From NCBI GenBank assembly GCA_015039365.1, contig WION01000001.1:1178001-1242000 (forward strand): a DNA stretch of 64,000 bases. Reading direction: 5' to 3'. Below, piece after piece: positions 22,146 through 34,666 of this stretch (position 1 is its first letter; every line of letters begins with the position of its first letter). Source of the stretch: Amanita rubescens (taxonomy: Eukaryota > Basidiomycota > Agaricomycetes > Agaricales > Amanitaceae). The notes under the pieces are model-generated. The model saw only the letters and a program-made list of their open reading frames with translations. It ran no database searches and had not been told where the DNA came from. The translations under genes and the position numbers were made by a program.

Positions 22146-24410
22146 ATGATCAAATCGTTCGTCTACCCAAACACAGCCCATTGCTGCTGTGAAGAGCTCG
22201 CAAGTGCCTCGTCGCACGAATACGACATAAATGCCTATACCACCTTTGGGGATATCCACCGTCCGCTCGATTGTGACGATTTTTTGACGAATTCATCTTC
22301 ATCGCCGTGGAGCCTATCCTCACACGTTTCGACGTCGTTGTGTAACAAATACCAAGCTCTAGAGCCTCATCTGATAGATCGGTCAGTCTATCCATCACCG
22401 CCGCCCACCAGTTCGCGGCCCGGCCGCAGCGTGCCGCTACCGAAGGACCATTGTAAAGCATCCTGCTCCGTCGCTGTTGGACGGCCATTGGAGTGCCAGT
22501 GTTACTTTGACGAGGCCTCCTCGAAAACAAGACGCAGATTTTTACGATATCAAGAACCTCTTTCACCTCCACCAACGCTTCCGATCCAAAGCTTGACTTT
22601 GCCACCTGCGGATTGCGATCCAGCTCAATTGGGTGAGATGGTGGACTCCGACAGTTGTCCTGATTTCCCTATGAGTCATTCTTACGTGCATTTGGATGCA
22701 AGATACGGAAGTACTCACCATCGCCTGCCATCGCCACCACTCTCGCCGGACTGGACCAATGTGAAAGCGGCCAGAGCTTCGTACCCCACACCCTCGGAGA
22801 ACAGCCTGTTTATCCGGGGCATAGAATATCCAACACCTCCCATTGAAAATGATTTTCATTATTATGATTTAAACGAACTATATGGGCAATCATCGATTCT
22901 GCTGCCATGGCAGCAAAGTGATACCATCGACAAAGAACATAATTCACCCAAGGCCTCGGATATCCTTTTGGCGTCACCCAACCCACCACAAACACTTGAG
23001 GTGGAAGATGGCCTGTACACGACTTGGGACTATAATTTTTTTCCTCCCCCAGGTTCACCATTGATCTCATCCCCTGCGTCATCTGATCATGATTCCGATT
23101 TTCATGACTGCGATGATGGGTTTACGTCACCTCCCTCTTCTCCATGCCTGCGAGCGGTTTCTGAATTGCCCATGCTGGAAGATGAAGGTGATGACCATCT
23201 AGGTTTATCGAGTTCTTTCGAGGATAATCAACATTGGAGTTGTGGACCAACGCCATCGCTGTTGAACGAATCGAGTGATGATTGCTATACCGCTTCTATT
23301 CGATCTTTTCCAGGGGTCGAGACAGATGAGGATCTGATTCCCGTTGATCTCGCCTCTCGTTCTTGGGCGCCTGAACACTGTATTGTAATCCCCTCTACCC
23401 CATACATCACGCCAACTACGCTCATTCCAATGCCCGGCTCATCAAGCTGTATAATGGATTCACTACGGGAAGGCGATGCAAGGACGAATTTCGGCAGCAA
23501 CAGCCTGTTACTAGTTGATGACCACTCGACACGTAGTCCATTCATCAGCGGCAGCTCTCGCATAGGTGCCGAATTGGACCAACTAGACCCTGCACTTGTG
23601 GCAAGCGACGCAGAACTGAAGCAACTTTTAGATCTGCGTAGCCGTGCGTTGGCGTCGGAGAAGCAAGCAAGGATGGTAGAGGCTCAATATAAGAATATCA
23701 AGGCCTTTTGGCTGCGAGATGTGGGGAAAGGTTCTGTTTCCCGTGAGGGTATTGTCATGGATGATGGCAGAACCACGACGGAAGAAGTGGATGATTATGA
23801 TATCCAACGACAACTACATCAGGAGGAGGCGCGTATGCAGGCAGTGTTGGCTATGCAAGCGAAAAGGGCCAGGAAGCGGGAGAAAGAAAGAGTTAGGGAG
23901 GTCAGTGCCTTGGTGAAAATCAAGTTGACAGAACGAGGCGTCTCGTTCAAGAAGACCTCACCTGGTTCCCCGGCCAGGCATGTGAAGGACGAGGATGTGG
24001 ATGTGGACGGTATTTGCGTCACTGACGGTTTCTTGCAAGACAGCGAAACATACGACACCCTGAATGGCCACACGCATAGGTATAACCGCTCAAAATCAGA
24101 TAAAGGCGATATCACGACGATGCCGCAGCTTGTAGCGCGGATGATTCTGCGACGAAGAGAAGCGCGCCTACGGCCGTTAACACGACCGCGGCCTGGACGC
24201 AGCTCGGAAATGCTTGGCGATCCAAGACCACAACAACATCCAATACGACTAAACGGAAGCTCACGTCTTGCGCTTTCCTCATCAACGGATTCGGACCAGT
24301 TTTCAATAACTGAAAATGATATTTTGCCTTGCATCGGTCGTTGTCGACCACACTCTCCACCGCACATGGACGTGGATTGCCACTGCCTGCCCGGGTTCGG
24401 TCATGAATAG
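22146..24410 (+). CDS. Large hypothetical protein with C-terminal charged coiled-coil region
   Basis: Not recognised. 754 residues from the ATG at 22146, one exon. The first 500 residues are rich in Ser, Pro, Asp and aromatics with recurring PPS/TPP and SPPLSP motifs (for example LPSPPLSPDW, YPTPPIENDF). Residues about 505-640 are helical and charged: ASDAELKQLLDLRSRALASE, MVEAQYKNIKAFWL and KRARKREKERVREVSALVKI. A basic Arg-rich stretch follows, then a Cys/His-containing tail (CIGRCRPHSPPHMDVDCHC). It could be a regulatory or scaffold protein; no domain supports more. The start could be 22065 if the upstream intron uses its weaker donor. Confidence 0.62.
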   Translation: MIKSFVYPNTAHCCCEELASASSHEYDINAYTTFGDIHRPLDCDDFLTNSSSSPWSLSSHVSTSLCNKYQALEPHLIDRSVYPSPPPTSSRPGRSVPLPKDHCKASCSVAVGRPLECQCYFDEASSKTRRRFLRYQEPLSPPPTLPIQSLTLPPADCDPAQLGEMVDSDSCPDFPMSHSYVHLDARYGSTHHRLPSPPLSPDWTNVKAARASYPTPSENSLFIRGIEYPTPPIENDFHYYDLNELYGQSSILLPWQQSDTIDKEHNSPKASDILLASPNPPQTLEVEDGLYTTWDYNFFPPPGSPLISSPASSDHDSDFHDCDDGFTSPPSSPCLRAVSELPMLEDEGDDHLGLSSSFEDNQHWSCGPTPSLLNESSDDCYTASIRSFPGVETDEDLIPVDLASRSWAPEHCIVIPSTPYITPTTLIPMPGSSSCIMDSLREGDARTNFGSNSLLLVDDHSTRSPFISGSSRIGAELDQLDPALVASDAELKQLLDLRSRALASEKQARMVEAQYKNIKAFWLRDVGKGSVSREGIVMDDGRTTTEEVDDYDIQRQLHQEEARMQAVLAMQAKRARKREKERVREVSALVKIKLTERGVSFKKTSPGSPARHVKDEDVDVDGICVTDGFLQDSETYDTLNGHTHRYNRSKSDKGDITTMPQLVARMILRRREARLRPLTRPRPGRSSEMLGDPRPQQHPIRLNGSSRLALSSSTDSDQFSITENDILPCIGRCRPHSPPHMDVDCHCLPGFGHE

Positions 24411-24979
24411 TTTAGACGATCTTGATATCAACTCCCAGCTTGGTCTGCTTTCCCTTTCAAACACATAGGTTTTGTCGCTCGGTCGGTTCCTTCGTTTTCT
24501 CGACCTAGCCGACAATTTAGGTACGGTGATGCAGTGGAAAGGGCGCACTGGTTTCGCCTGTCTCTTTTTACCGGACGTTTCATCATTTCCACTCTCACGT
24601 TGTTAACCTGCAAGCACTCATCTAGTCTATGGTAATTCGCCGGCCAGCGTTCGAAGTACCGAACTGGCTTGCAAACGAACTGACCCTTGCATTCTGTAAC
24701 ATTATAGCATGATTGTTGCATTCGTACTTTTTCTTCTCTCATCTACGCTTTGATCTATCTCTTACCGTACTATAAAATATATCAAATCTTATGCTCAAAC
24801 TTCGATGCAAAATAAGTTACAAGTATGCCAACGCACAGACCACACTATAAACATGTACAAATAATCTGGGCGACAGGCCGGTGTACCGTGCCGTTCTCAA
24901 TCAAGCCTCAAAGCTCACGTATTTCTTTGTCTTCTTCCATCGTTCGGTGCCCCGTAAACCCAATATTAATCTGTAAAAG
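24411..24979. other. Intergenic region, no gene recognised
   Basis: AT-rich sequence between two plus-strand genes. Only short minus-strand frames without motifs are present. It contains TATAAAATATAT at 24770-24781, more than 190 bp upstream of the next ATG. Confidence 0.45.
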
Positions 24980-27545
<2,566 letters not shown>

Positions 27546-27831
27546 ATGCCCCTGGGAGTATATTTCTTGGGCAAGTTACTTTAAATCGCCTTAAAACGAG
27601 ATTTATGATATAATCCGATTCATGCTGTTGTAGTTTAGACATTAAAGCGTACAAGTAATTTTTTCACTCGAGCAATCGCAGCATTGGAAATCAGCAGCTC
27701 ATAGCTGATTCGGCACGTGATCGCGTGATCTATGTTGTTCTCGTGGTGAGCAGCGAGGCGAACGCATACGGACCTCTATCGTTATTCTACTAAGCAGTTA
27801 ATCCCCGGCCACCTCGATATCGAGGGTGAAG

Positions 27832-29705
27832 ATGAGTAGGAGGGAGCCGCGTATTTCTACTGGACCTAGGCAGAATGACGCTTTAATTCGAATACGAAGC
27901 ATGTATGTTCCACCTTTCGGATTTCATTGCTTCTAACTGATTCCGGTGGCATGGCTAGTGAAGAAGAAATTTCTCCACGCGAACAAGGCCATAACAAAGT
28001 AAGAACAACACCCTCCTTTGTGGCGGCCGCGATAACTCCGTCTGAACCTCGTTCAACAGGCTCAATTCGACCCTTAGCATTCGCATAGAAGAACTGAACG
28101 CAGAGTTATCTACCCTCTACGTTGAGAATCTGAGGTTACGGACTTCTGAAATAACGCTTACTGCTCAACTCAAGCGAGAGCGCGAGAAGTCACGAAAGTT
28201 GTTGGCCGATACGGAGGCAGCTGTAAGTTGATGCAACTTGGAAAGGTATTCGCCCCTTCTCATGAGACTCAGACTCTGGACTTGGTGAAGCACCTCGAGC
28301 ATCTTCGTCAGTCTCACAACATCGATTCATCTCCGCCCACACCACCTGCTCTGCCATCTCCAAAAGCTCGTCGTCCAGTTCCGGTGACCAACCCTGATGC
28401 TCAGATTGGTCGTTTGTCCCGTCCACCAAATGTACCGGAAATATATGAAGAAGACGAACCTGTGGCATCTTCATCGGATTCTGATTCAGGAAAGCTCGAC
28501 CTATATAACTTCCGGACAAAGTCCAAGCCGCGTTCTCCGTCTGCAAGAGCATCACGCAAAGCGCGTCCCTCCCCGCCACTGCATATTGATATCAACACAG
28601 CTACGCAACGCAAGAAATCACGACGACAAAGCGGCACACTAAGTCCAAATGCAAATAAGCAGTTATTAGTACCAAGGCCATCTAGCCCGGCCTTTGGCTC
28701 TCCTATCCGGAAAGCTGCAGCACTCGCTCAGGATGAAGACGAAGTAAATGAAGAGGTGGAAGCTTCGAATGAATACAAAATGAAACATAACGCGAAGGCA
28801 GATCATCGTAAACGTCAGGCCAAGCTGGCATACAAGGGCCCTATGGAAGACGCCCTTTCGATCGTCAATGCAGCGGATATCCGATCTTCCAGCGGGAGAA
28901 AACGACCAAGGGTTGAAGATGAAGCAACTCAGAATGAGCACGAGCCAAAATATATCCCGCGCTTTGCATTGCAACCTATTGACAACACAGGTCGGTCCCG
29001 AGTCTGACTGTTGAGCTCTCTTTGACTTTGATTCAGTTCAGGACCAGGTAGATCTGGATAAGAAAAGCACAAAAGCAGTAACGTCAACCAGCAGCATCAC
29101 ACATAACCATGCACCAGCAGCGCCATCGTCCAACGTGCCCACTAATGTTGAATCTCAAGGTGCAGGTTTAGCTGGGAGAGAACGACGATCTCGAAAGAGC
29201 GTCAATTATGCCGAACCCAAGTTGAACACGTATGTCGTCAATGTTCCGAATTTTTCATCTTGTGACATTTGAACGGAACAGAAAAATGCGCAAACCTGAC
29301 CCACCTCTTGGTACTGAGACTACATCGCGCAAGAAGCGCTCATCTGCAGCCGCAATTATGTCGACCACGATATACAAGTCCCGTGATGTCGACATGAAAG
29401 GGATTGAGGATGACATTGATATCGATAACAAAGTCGCATCGGACAATCCGTTACTAGTCGATTATACCCCGATACAAGCCATTACGTCGTCTTCAGTGAA
29501 GAAGTCGCGGTTGAGATTGCCATCGGACGATGAAGACAGTAGCGACGGTGCGGAAGCTGATGAGGAATATATGCCGCAGGGTAGAGCCAACTGGGTCAAC
29601 CTGGAGGGGCGAAAACGTGTTACGATCTCAAAACGTGCTGGAACGACTTTTAGTCCTGCAATAGATGCTGGGACCGATACCAGAAGGCACAGCATGGCTG
29701 TATGA
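27832..29705 (+). CDS. SGO1: Shugoshin (centromeric cohesion protector)
   Basis: Shugoshin protects centromeric cohesin through PP2A. The N-terminal coiled coil is present (FLHANKAITKLNSTLSIRIE, then ELNAELSTLYVENLRLR). So is the C-terminal basic SGO motif (RRSRKSVNYAEPKLNTKMRK) that reads phosphorylated histone H2A. Between them is a long Ser/Pro-rich linker. Exons: 27832 to about 27906, about 27965-27998, 28060-28222, 28267-28990, 29037-29229 and 29282-29705. The first junction is odd. The good donor GTATGT at 27903 gives the wrong frame with either nearby acceptor, while a weak donor GTTCCA at 27907 with acceptor GAAG at 27964 keeps the coiled coil in frame. The start ATGAGTAGGAGGGAGCC encodes the usual MSRRE opening. 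Confidence 0.88.
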
Positions 29706-30041
29706 AGATTATGCTTTTATCATTGTTACAGGAACCTACTTTATGGGATTGCATGCGATACCGGCCGCTGCCAACTTTCATCTTTTCATGAAGTTTTTAT
29801 ATAATTATCATAATGACCTGCTATGAAACCTTACATTTATAGTAAATAGTGCTACTTCCAATACAGTGTGAAAACAAATACAAGTATTACACTCGCCACG
29901 ACGGGTGACAAAGTTGATGTGTTCTATGATGTTCGATACCATCCAACATCATCATCTAACAGCTTGACAACTTCCCCAACTCTTTGATCAACGTCAAACT
30001 GGGGGTTCCATTGGGCACCAGTACTTGTTGCTCCTCGGGGA
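29706..30041. other. Convergent 3' spacer
   Basis: About 335 bp of AT-rich sequence between the ends of the shugoshin gene and the minus-strand gene at 30042. It probably holds both 3' UTRs; no further feature was seen. Confidence 0.5.
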
Positions 30042-30976
30042 TCAATCCTCTTTTGAGTGGAGGTTTGAATGGTTAAAATCGTCCTCGTCACTATCGTTCA
30101 GAAGACCCAGGAAATTTAGCTGCCCTGGTCCGGCACCTATGCTGGCATCCCACGGGGCATCTGGTTTTGAGATGCTCTTGTTAACATGTTGAGTTGGATA
30201 TGACTTTGATCGGTTGACAAAAAACGCACCTCTGCGTTCTCGTCAGGAATGTACGTTCCATCATATAATTTAATTTCCCCGTGTGAGGGGGATGAATTGT
30301 GTGGTATTGATGGCGGCTTATGACGCCCTGTTGGCTGCTGTGTCGACGTGACTAGGTGGGATGGGAAAGACGGGGGAAGAAACGACTGAAGACAGTTAGA
30401 GAAGATAGGAGTTTGAAATGAACAAGAACATACCGAGTCAGGACTTGAGACATTCACAGCTTGCAGTTTGTGTGGATCAGGCCTATGATGACTTGACGAC
30501 TTTGAGATGTTCGTAAATGCAGCACGCTTTGCAACTTTGAATCCCAGGGTTGCTTGCGTTCCGGGACTGCCCGTAACATGGTTTACATTGTTGGCCATCT
30601 CCAGTGTCACTGTTCGCTTCCACGATTCCACCTTTTGTATCAGACGACTTTCGTCGTTCCGTTTCTTCTCGGTACACTGCGAATTCTTTCCCGTCACAGA
30701 CCGTCGTCGATTACGTCTTTCAGCCCTAGCGCCCAACCATCTGTACCCCCATCGCGTACTGTCCAGGCGACATAGATGAGTGACCAGCGACCACCTACCA
30801 TCTGCTGGATCCCCGTTAGCGTCAAGAAACGCCGTAAAAACTAGCTTCCTGTGAATATCCGATGGTGTAATCGCTTTTTCTATAGTTGACGATGTTTCCT
30901 CTGTTTGTTGGAAATGGGCGAGGGCATTACGTCTCTGGGAAAGATATACGGAATATTCCTTCGGCGTGCGGGGCAT
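30042..30976 (-). CDS. Hypothetical protein, 277 residues
   Basis: Not recognised. It starts MPRTPKEYSVYLSQRRNALAHFQQ, continues HRKLVFTAFLDANGDPADGRW, then basic and Ser-rich sequence, and ends with an acidic tail (GQLNFLGLLNDSDEDDFNH). Exons: 30976-30434, 30385-30230 and 30176-30042. The second intron (30177-30229, GTGCGT...ACAAG) restores the frame of the acidic tail. If it ended at the next AG, the protein would stop seven codons later. No membrane helix, signal or known domain was seen. The ATG at 30976 is the first methionine in the frame. An unseen upstream exon is possible, since the frame continues a few codons to an acceptor-like TTCAG. Confidence 0.55.
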
Positions 30977-31058
30977 AGTTCTGACATACACATTGTCTGA
31001 ATTGAACTCTCAACTGACTGTGATCGCGCACGTGGCACCCTTTCCTTTCTGGGAAGAA

Positions 31059-31539
31059 TTACACTGCGAATGCTACCCGTTTAGTTTTACTGGCTGGTCC
31101 ACTTCCAACCTTATTGCCACCATCATCCTTCGCTTGTTGTTTGTGCTTCTTCGCTTTAACTTTGGCCTTTTGTGCAGCCAGTTTAGCCACCGTTTCCTTC
31201 TTTACGACAGTTAATGAAAAGGGTACATCCTGGAATATGGGTCTGCTCACCAATCTGGCTTTTGAAGACGATTTGCTAGTTGGACGCGGCACTCGCTCTG
31301 TCTACTGATATGTATGAATGACGTTGAACGGAATGCATTTTTTCTATCAACTTGTGTACCTGAGCATGCCGCTTTTCTAGCTTCTCTTTCGACTTTTGTT
31401 CTTGAGCAACGATGATTGATGCTGCCAACTCTACGGCACGCTATAGGAGTCACAATGCTCCTCGTCATATGTACAAGGCATTAAAAAAAATCGAACCCAC
31501 GTCTTTGTCTGGAAATTGCTTTCGAGTTGTCTTCACCAT
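31059..31539 (-). CDS. Small basic Lys/Ala-rich hypothetical protein, 5' end uncertain
   Basis: Not recognised. It is assembled from RAVELAASIIVAQEQKSKEK (about 31440-31361) spliced to TERVPRPTSKSSSKARLVSR and a basic C-terminus (KLAAQKAKVKAKKHKQQAKD) ending TKRVAFAV at the TAA at 31059-31061. The 3' intron (GTACAC donor, acceptor TAG before ACAGAGCG) keeps frame. Upstream, MVKTTRKQFPDKDVGSIFFNA is in a frame that does not join cleanly: near the T8/A8 run at about 31481-31490 the splice is out by one base. The real start may lie further upstream. The basic tail suggests nucleic-acid binding, which is only inference. Confidence 0.4.
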
Positions 31540-31663
31540 AACCTCAGCCACATCTACGCCAATGTCACACTATACGGTCACGATCACAAATACGCAGCAG
31601 ATCTCCATTTGATGTTACCTGGCTTTGATCAAAAAGTTACTCATAACCAAGCTGCACGGCTCA

Positions 31664-34224
31664 ATGTCGGCCGTAGACCATGCTACAGAACGTGACTCTC
31701 TTTTGCCGTCATCTGGTACCAGTGGGCAATACGCCGCAAACGACCATTTGAACAAAGATGCCGCACGTAGTCCAGGGCCTTTGGAGATCTCAAGAACAAC
31801 CCGCTTTGGAATTCTGGCTGGGATTTGGTTAGGCTCATTTCTGTCTGTGCGTATTTTCTCGGATTCAGTACCTACCAACCTGTAGTCTTTTTTAGGCATT
31901 AAACCGTAATGAATTGATTTTCTTCCCGTTGATGCCATACTGAAAATTGCATACGGTAAAGAAACAGTTGGTTCCCACAAGTGAGCATCCATTGTTGGCC
32001 GTCTTTTCTAACTTACAGTGGTTATGAACAAGTGTTGACTTCCATATCATCCGAATTCGAAAAGTCGCACCAAGCCAGCTGGCTTGGGACGTCGTATGTA
32101 TGAGTTACACGTATCATTCCTATATCTAACCGGCATCAGATATCTGCTAGCAACATGTACCTTCACACCCTTATATGGACGTCTTTGCGACGTTATGGGT
32201 CGCAAGGGTGCGAACCACACGGCCCTGTTTTTTGCAGGTTCGGGCATCTTGCTCTGTGGGTTTTCTCGAAATCTAGAGATGCTCATACTGTCAAGATTCG
32301 TAAGCTATTTGTATATCATATCCGATATAACCTGATTCGTAATCAGTTGTGCGGAATTGGTGGTGGAGGGCTAATGACGACGTCTTCGTATGCGCGCACA
32401 TCTTCAAGCTGTCCAGTTGTTGTCTAAATTTGTCCTGAACAGAATTGTCGTCAGTGACATGTATAGCCTACGCGTAACGTCTTCTAATTCTTTTCTGCTA
32501 TTCACTACTAAAAGATGCATCAGAGCAGAGGCTTGGCGCAAGGAGTCGCGAGCGTGTTCAACGGCGTGAGTGCATGCTTATCGCTGTATTATGATAGTCA
32601 GTTCATGAGTACAGCTCGGTTTGGGATTCGGCGGACCTTTCGGTGGTTTGATAACCGATTGGTATGTGCGCGATGACCAGCTCGCAGGTCGCTTAGACTA
32701 ATTGACAGGCTGGGATGGAGATGGGCATTTCTTATTCAAATGCCCTTATTCCTCTTATCCTTTATTTTGACAACATACAATCTCAACTATGTGACAGCAG
32801 TGTGCATTCTCCTTTCACCCGACCTCATCGATTTCATTGTAGAATTTAGGGAAAAGGCAAGAATACGACAGAGGTCATAAAACGAATAGACTATGGTGGA
32901 AGTGTCACGCTCCTATTAGCGGTGCGTTAGCAGCTCATACTATAGCTTTGGACAATCAAATAACATTGTTAGGTTGGAGCCGCCCTCGTTTTTCTAAGCG
33001 CCCGTTATAATGAGGCTCTTCCTGTGAGATTCAACCCAACGCCACCCTTATTTTACTGACTATCCTTCAGTGGTCTGACACAGTCGTTGTGACCTCTTTT
33101 ACCATGGCTTGGGTCTTCTTTGCTTTAGTTTCTGCTTTTTGAGCTTTGTGTTGCTGCAGAGCCCGTCTTAGCACCCTCTCTTCTCCGGCAAAAAGTCCCA
33201 GTATTAGTTGGATTGTCTAACTTCTTGGTTTCAACTTGCAATTTTGCTGTTACCTATTTTTTCCCCATGTGGTTCCAGACTGTTATGCTTACTCGTGCAT
33301 CCATTGCTGGTGAGTGGTATTTTTCCGTCCAAGTCTTCGAAGTTGACACTTTCAAGGCCTTCACCTCCTACCGAACAGTATCTCGATGTCAATTGGATCC
33401 TTATTCGCGGGTTGGATGATACACTATACTGGGAACTATAAGATTATAAACATGATTTTTGGCGTTTTTCCATTCATCGGGGCCACTTTAATTACTCAAA
33501 TAAGCGAAAGTTCAGGGCTCATTCAATCATGGTTTAGCATTGTGCGCTGTCTGGTGCCATTCTCTTCACGCGAACTAGTTAACTCAATGAACCTAGATCC
33601 CGCTCGGTTTTGGAAATGCTGTCGTAATGCAAACTACACTAAGTATGGCATTTCGTACAACTTCGCTGCTGTTTTGCTGATCAATGTACAGTTGCGTTGC
33701 TCGCTCACCTACCAGGTATGATACATATACCTGTTCATCTTTCACGGATAACTCAGCGTGTCATAGAGACTCACATTGCGACGGGTACCGGTTTTGGTCA
33801 GCTATTCAGAGGATTAGGTAGGTATATCTCTGTGTCTCATGTCGCTTGCGTCTTTATGACTTGACCATCAGGGCAAGTCGGGGGTGTCGCCTTTGCATCT
33901 GCTATTTTCCAATTCAAACTAGATGCGGAGCTTCACGCGCGGATCAATGGTTCCTAATGCAGAAGAGGTTGGTATCGAGTTTTGAAGATGCTAGCCTACT
34001 TAATTGACTTCCTAGGTTATCCAACGAATTAGGCAATCCGCTCGACTAGTCGTTGATTTACCCCAGCCTTTGCAACGGCAAGCGCGAGATGCATACGCCG
34101 CCAGTTTGAAACTTGTATTCGCTTTCGCGGCATTATCCACTTTCCTTGCCTATGTAGTCCGCATACCTGTACGTTTTCGCTGATTTTATGTTTCCATAGC
34201 TGACATTATGAACAGATACCCTGA
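31664..34224 (+). CDS. Vacuolar-type MFS transporter (DHA14/VBA-like), possibly a pseudogene
   Basis: Drug:H+ antiporter-like MFS permease, related to fungal vacuolar basic-amino-acid transporters. An acidic dileucine-like ERDSLLP in the cytosolic N-tail fits vacuolar sorting. MFS signatures: FTPLYGRLCDVMGRKGAN (loop 2-3), LCGIGGGGLMTT, GLGFGGPFGGLITDWLGWRW, NFLVSTCNFAVTYFFPMWFQ, GLHLLPNSISMSIGSLFAGW and ATGTGFGQLFRGLGQVGGVA. It has a dozen or more short introns. Two places break frame by one base: a T5 run at 33136-33140 (T4 would give FALVSAFELCVAAEPVLAP), and GGTTCC at 33949-33954 (GGTCC would give NGPNAEEVIQRIRQSARL). The splice pattern near the first membrane helix (about 31900-32040) is also unclear. 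With conserved codons on both sides, either recent pseudogenisation or assembly indels would fit. Confidence 0.75.
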
Positions 34225-34666
34225 AAAAAAATTGGAAAGGCAGGTCACGAACTGAGGTGGACGGCCCACAGCAAAGAGGATCGGAACTACCCATCAATGC
34301 ATCATGCACCAGCGACAGTGAGGGAGGAAGAGGATGCCGGCAAAAACCGAGTCCCTGCGCAGTAATTCGCCGACAAATAGATTCATTATAGAGGTTAAAG
34401 GCGCGAGTAGCAATAGATCGTGAACAATTTTGTGAAGCCCGGTGAACGCCACTAATTGCTTGATTACTACATGGGGTGTTTGATATCCAAATGACAAAGT
34501 ACTTGACAGGATGATGAGCTATGTTTGATGACTTTTCAGGATTTCTTTGAGGAACATCGCCGCCTGTTGAAACTGGTGAAGGGAGCGCCGTGGCCCTAGT
34601 CCCTCCTCTTTCTTCTTCAAATCACTTGCAACTGCTGCATGTGCATCGAAAAGTTCTTGATTGTCT
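34225..34666. other. Convergent spacer, possible alternative 3' end of the Rap1-type gene
   Basis: No separate gene was recognised. On the minus strand a frame ending at 34519 contains SLEDNQELFDAHAAVASDLK, which could be an alternative C-terminus of the Rap1-type gene if its last splice differs from the model given. Confidence 0.4.

Noticed and set aside
30170..30235. Frameshift in the hypothetical gene at 30042-30976 before its acidic tail
   Set aside because: Using the AAG acceptor at 30177 instead of the later AG gives an in-frame GT-AG intron and a sensible C-terminus.
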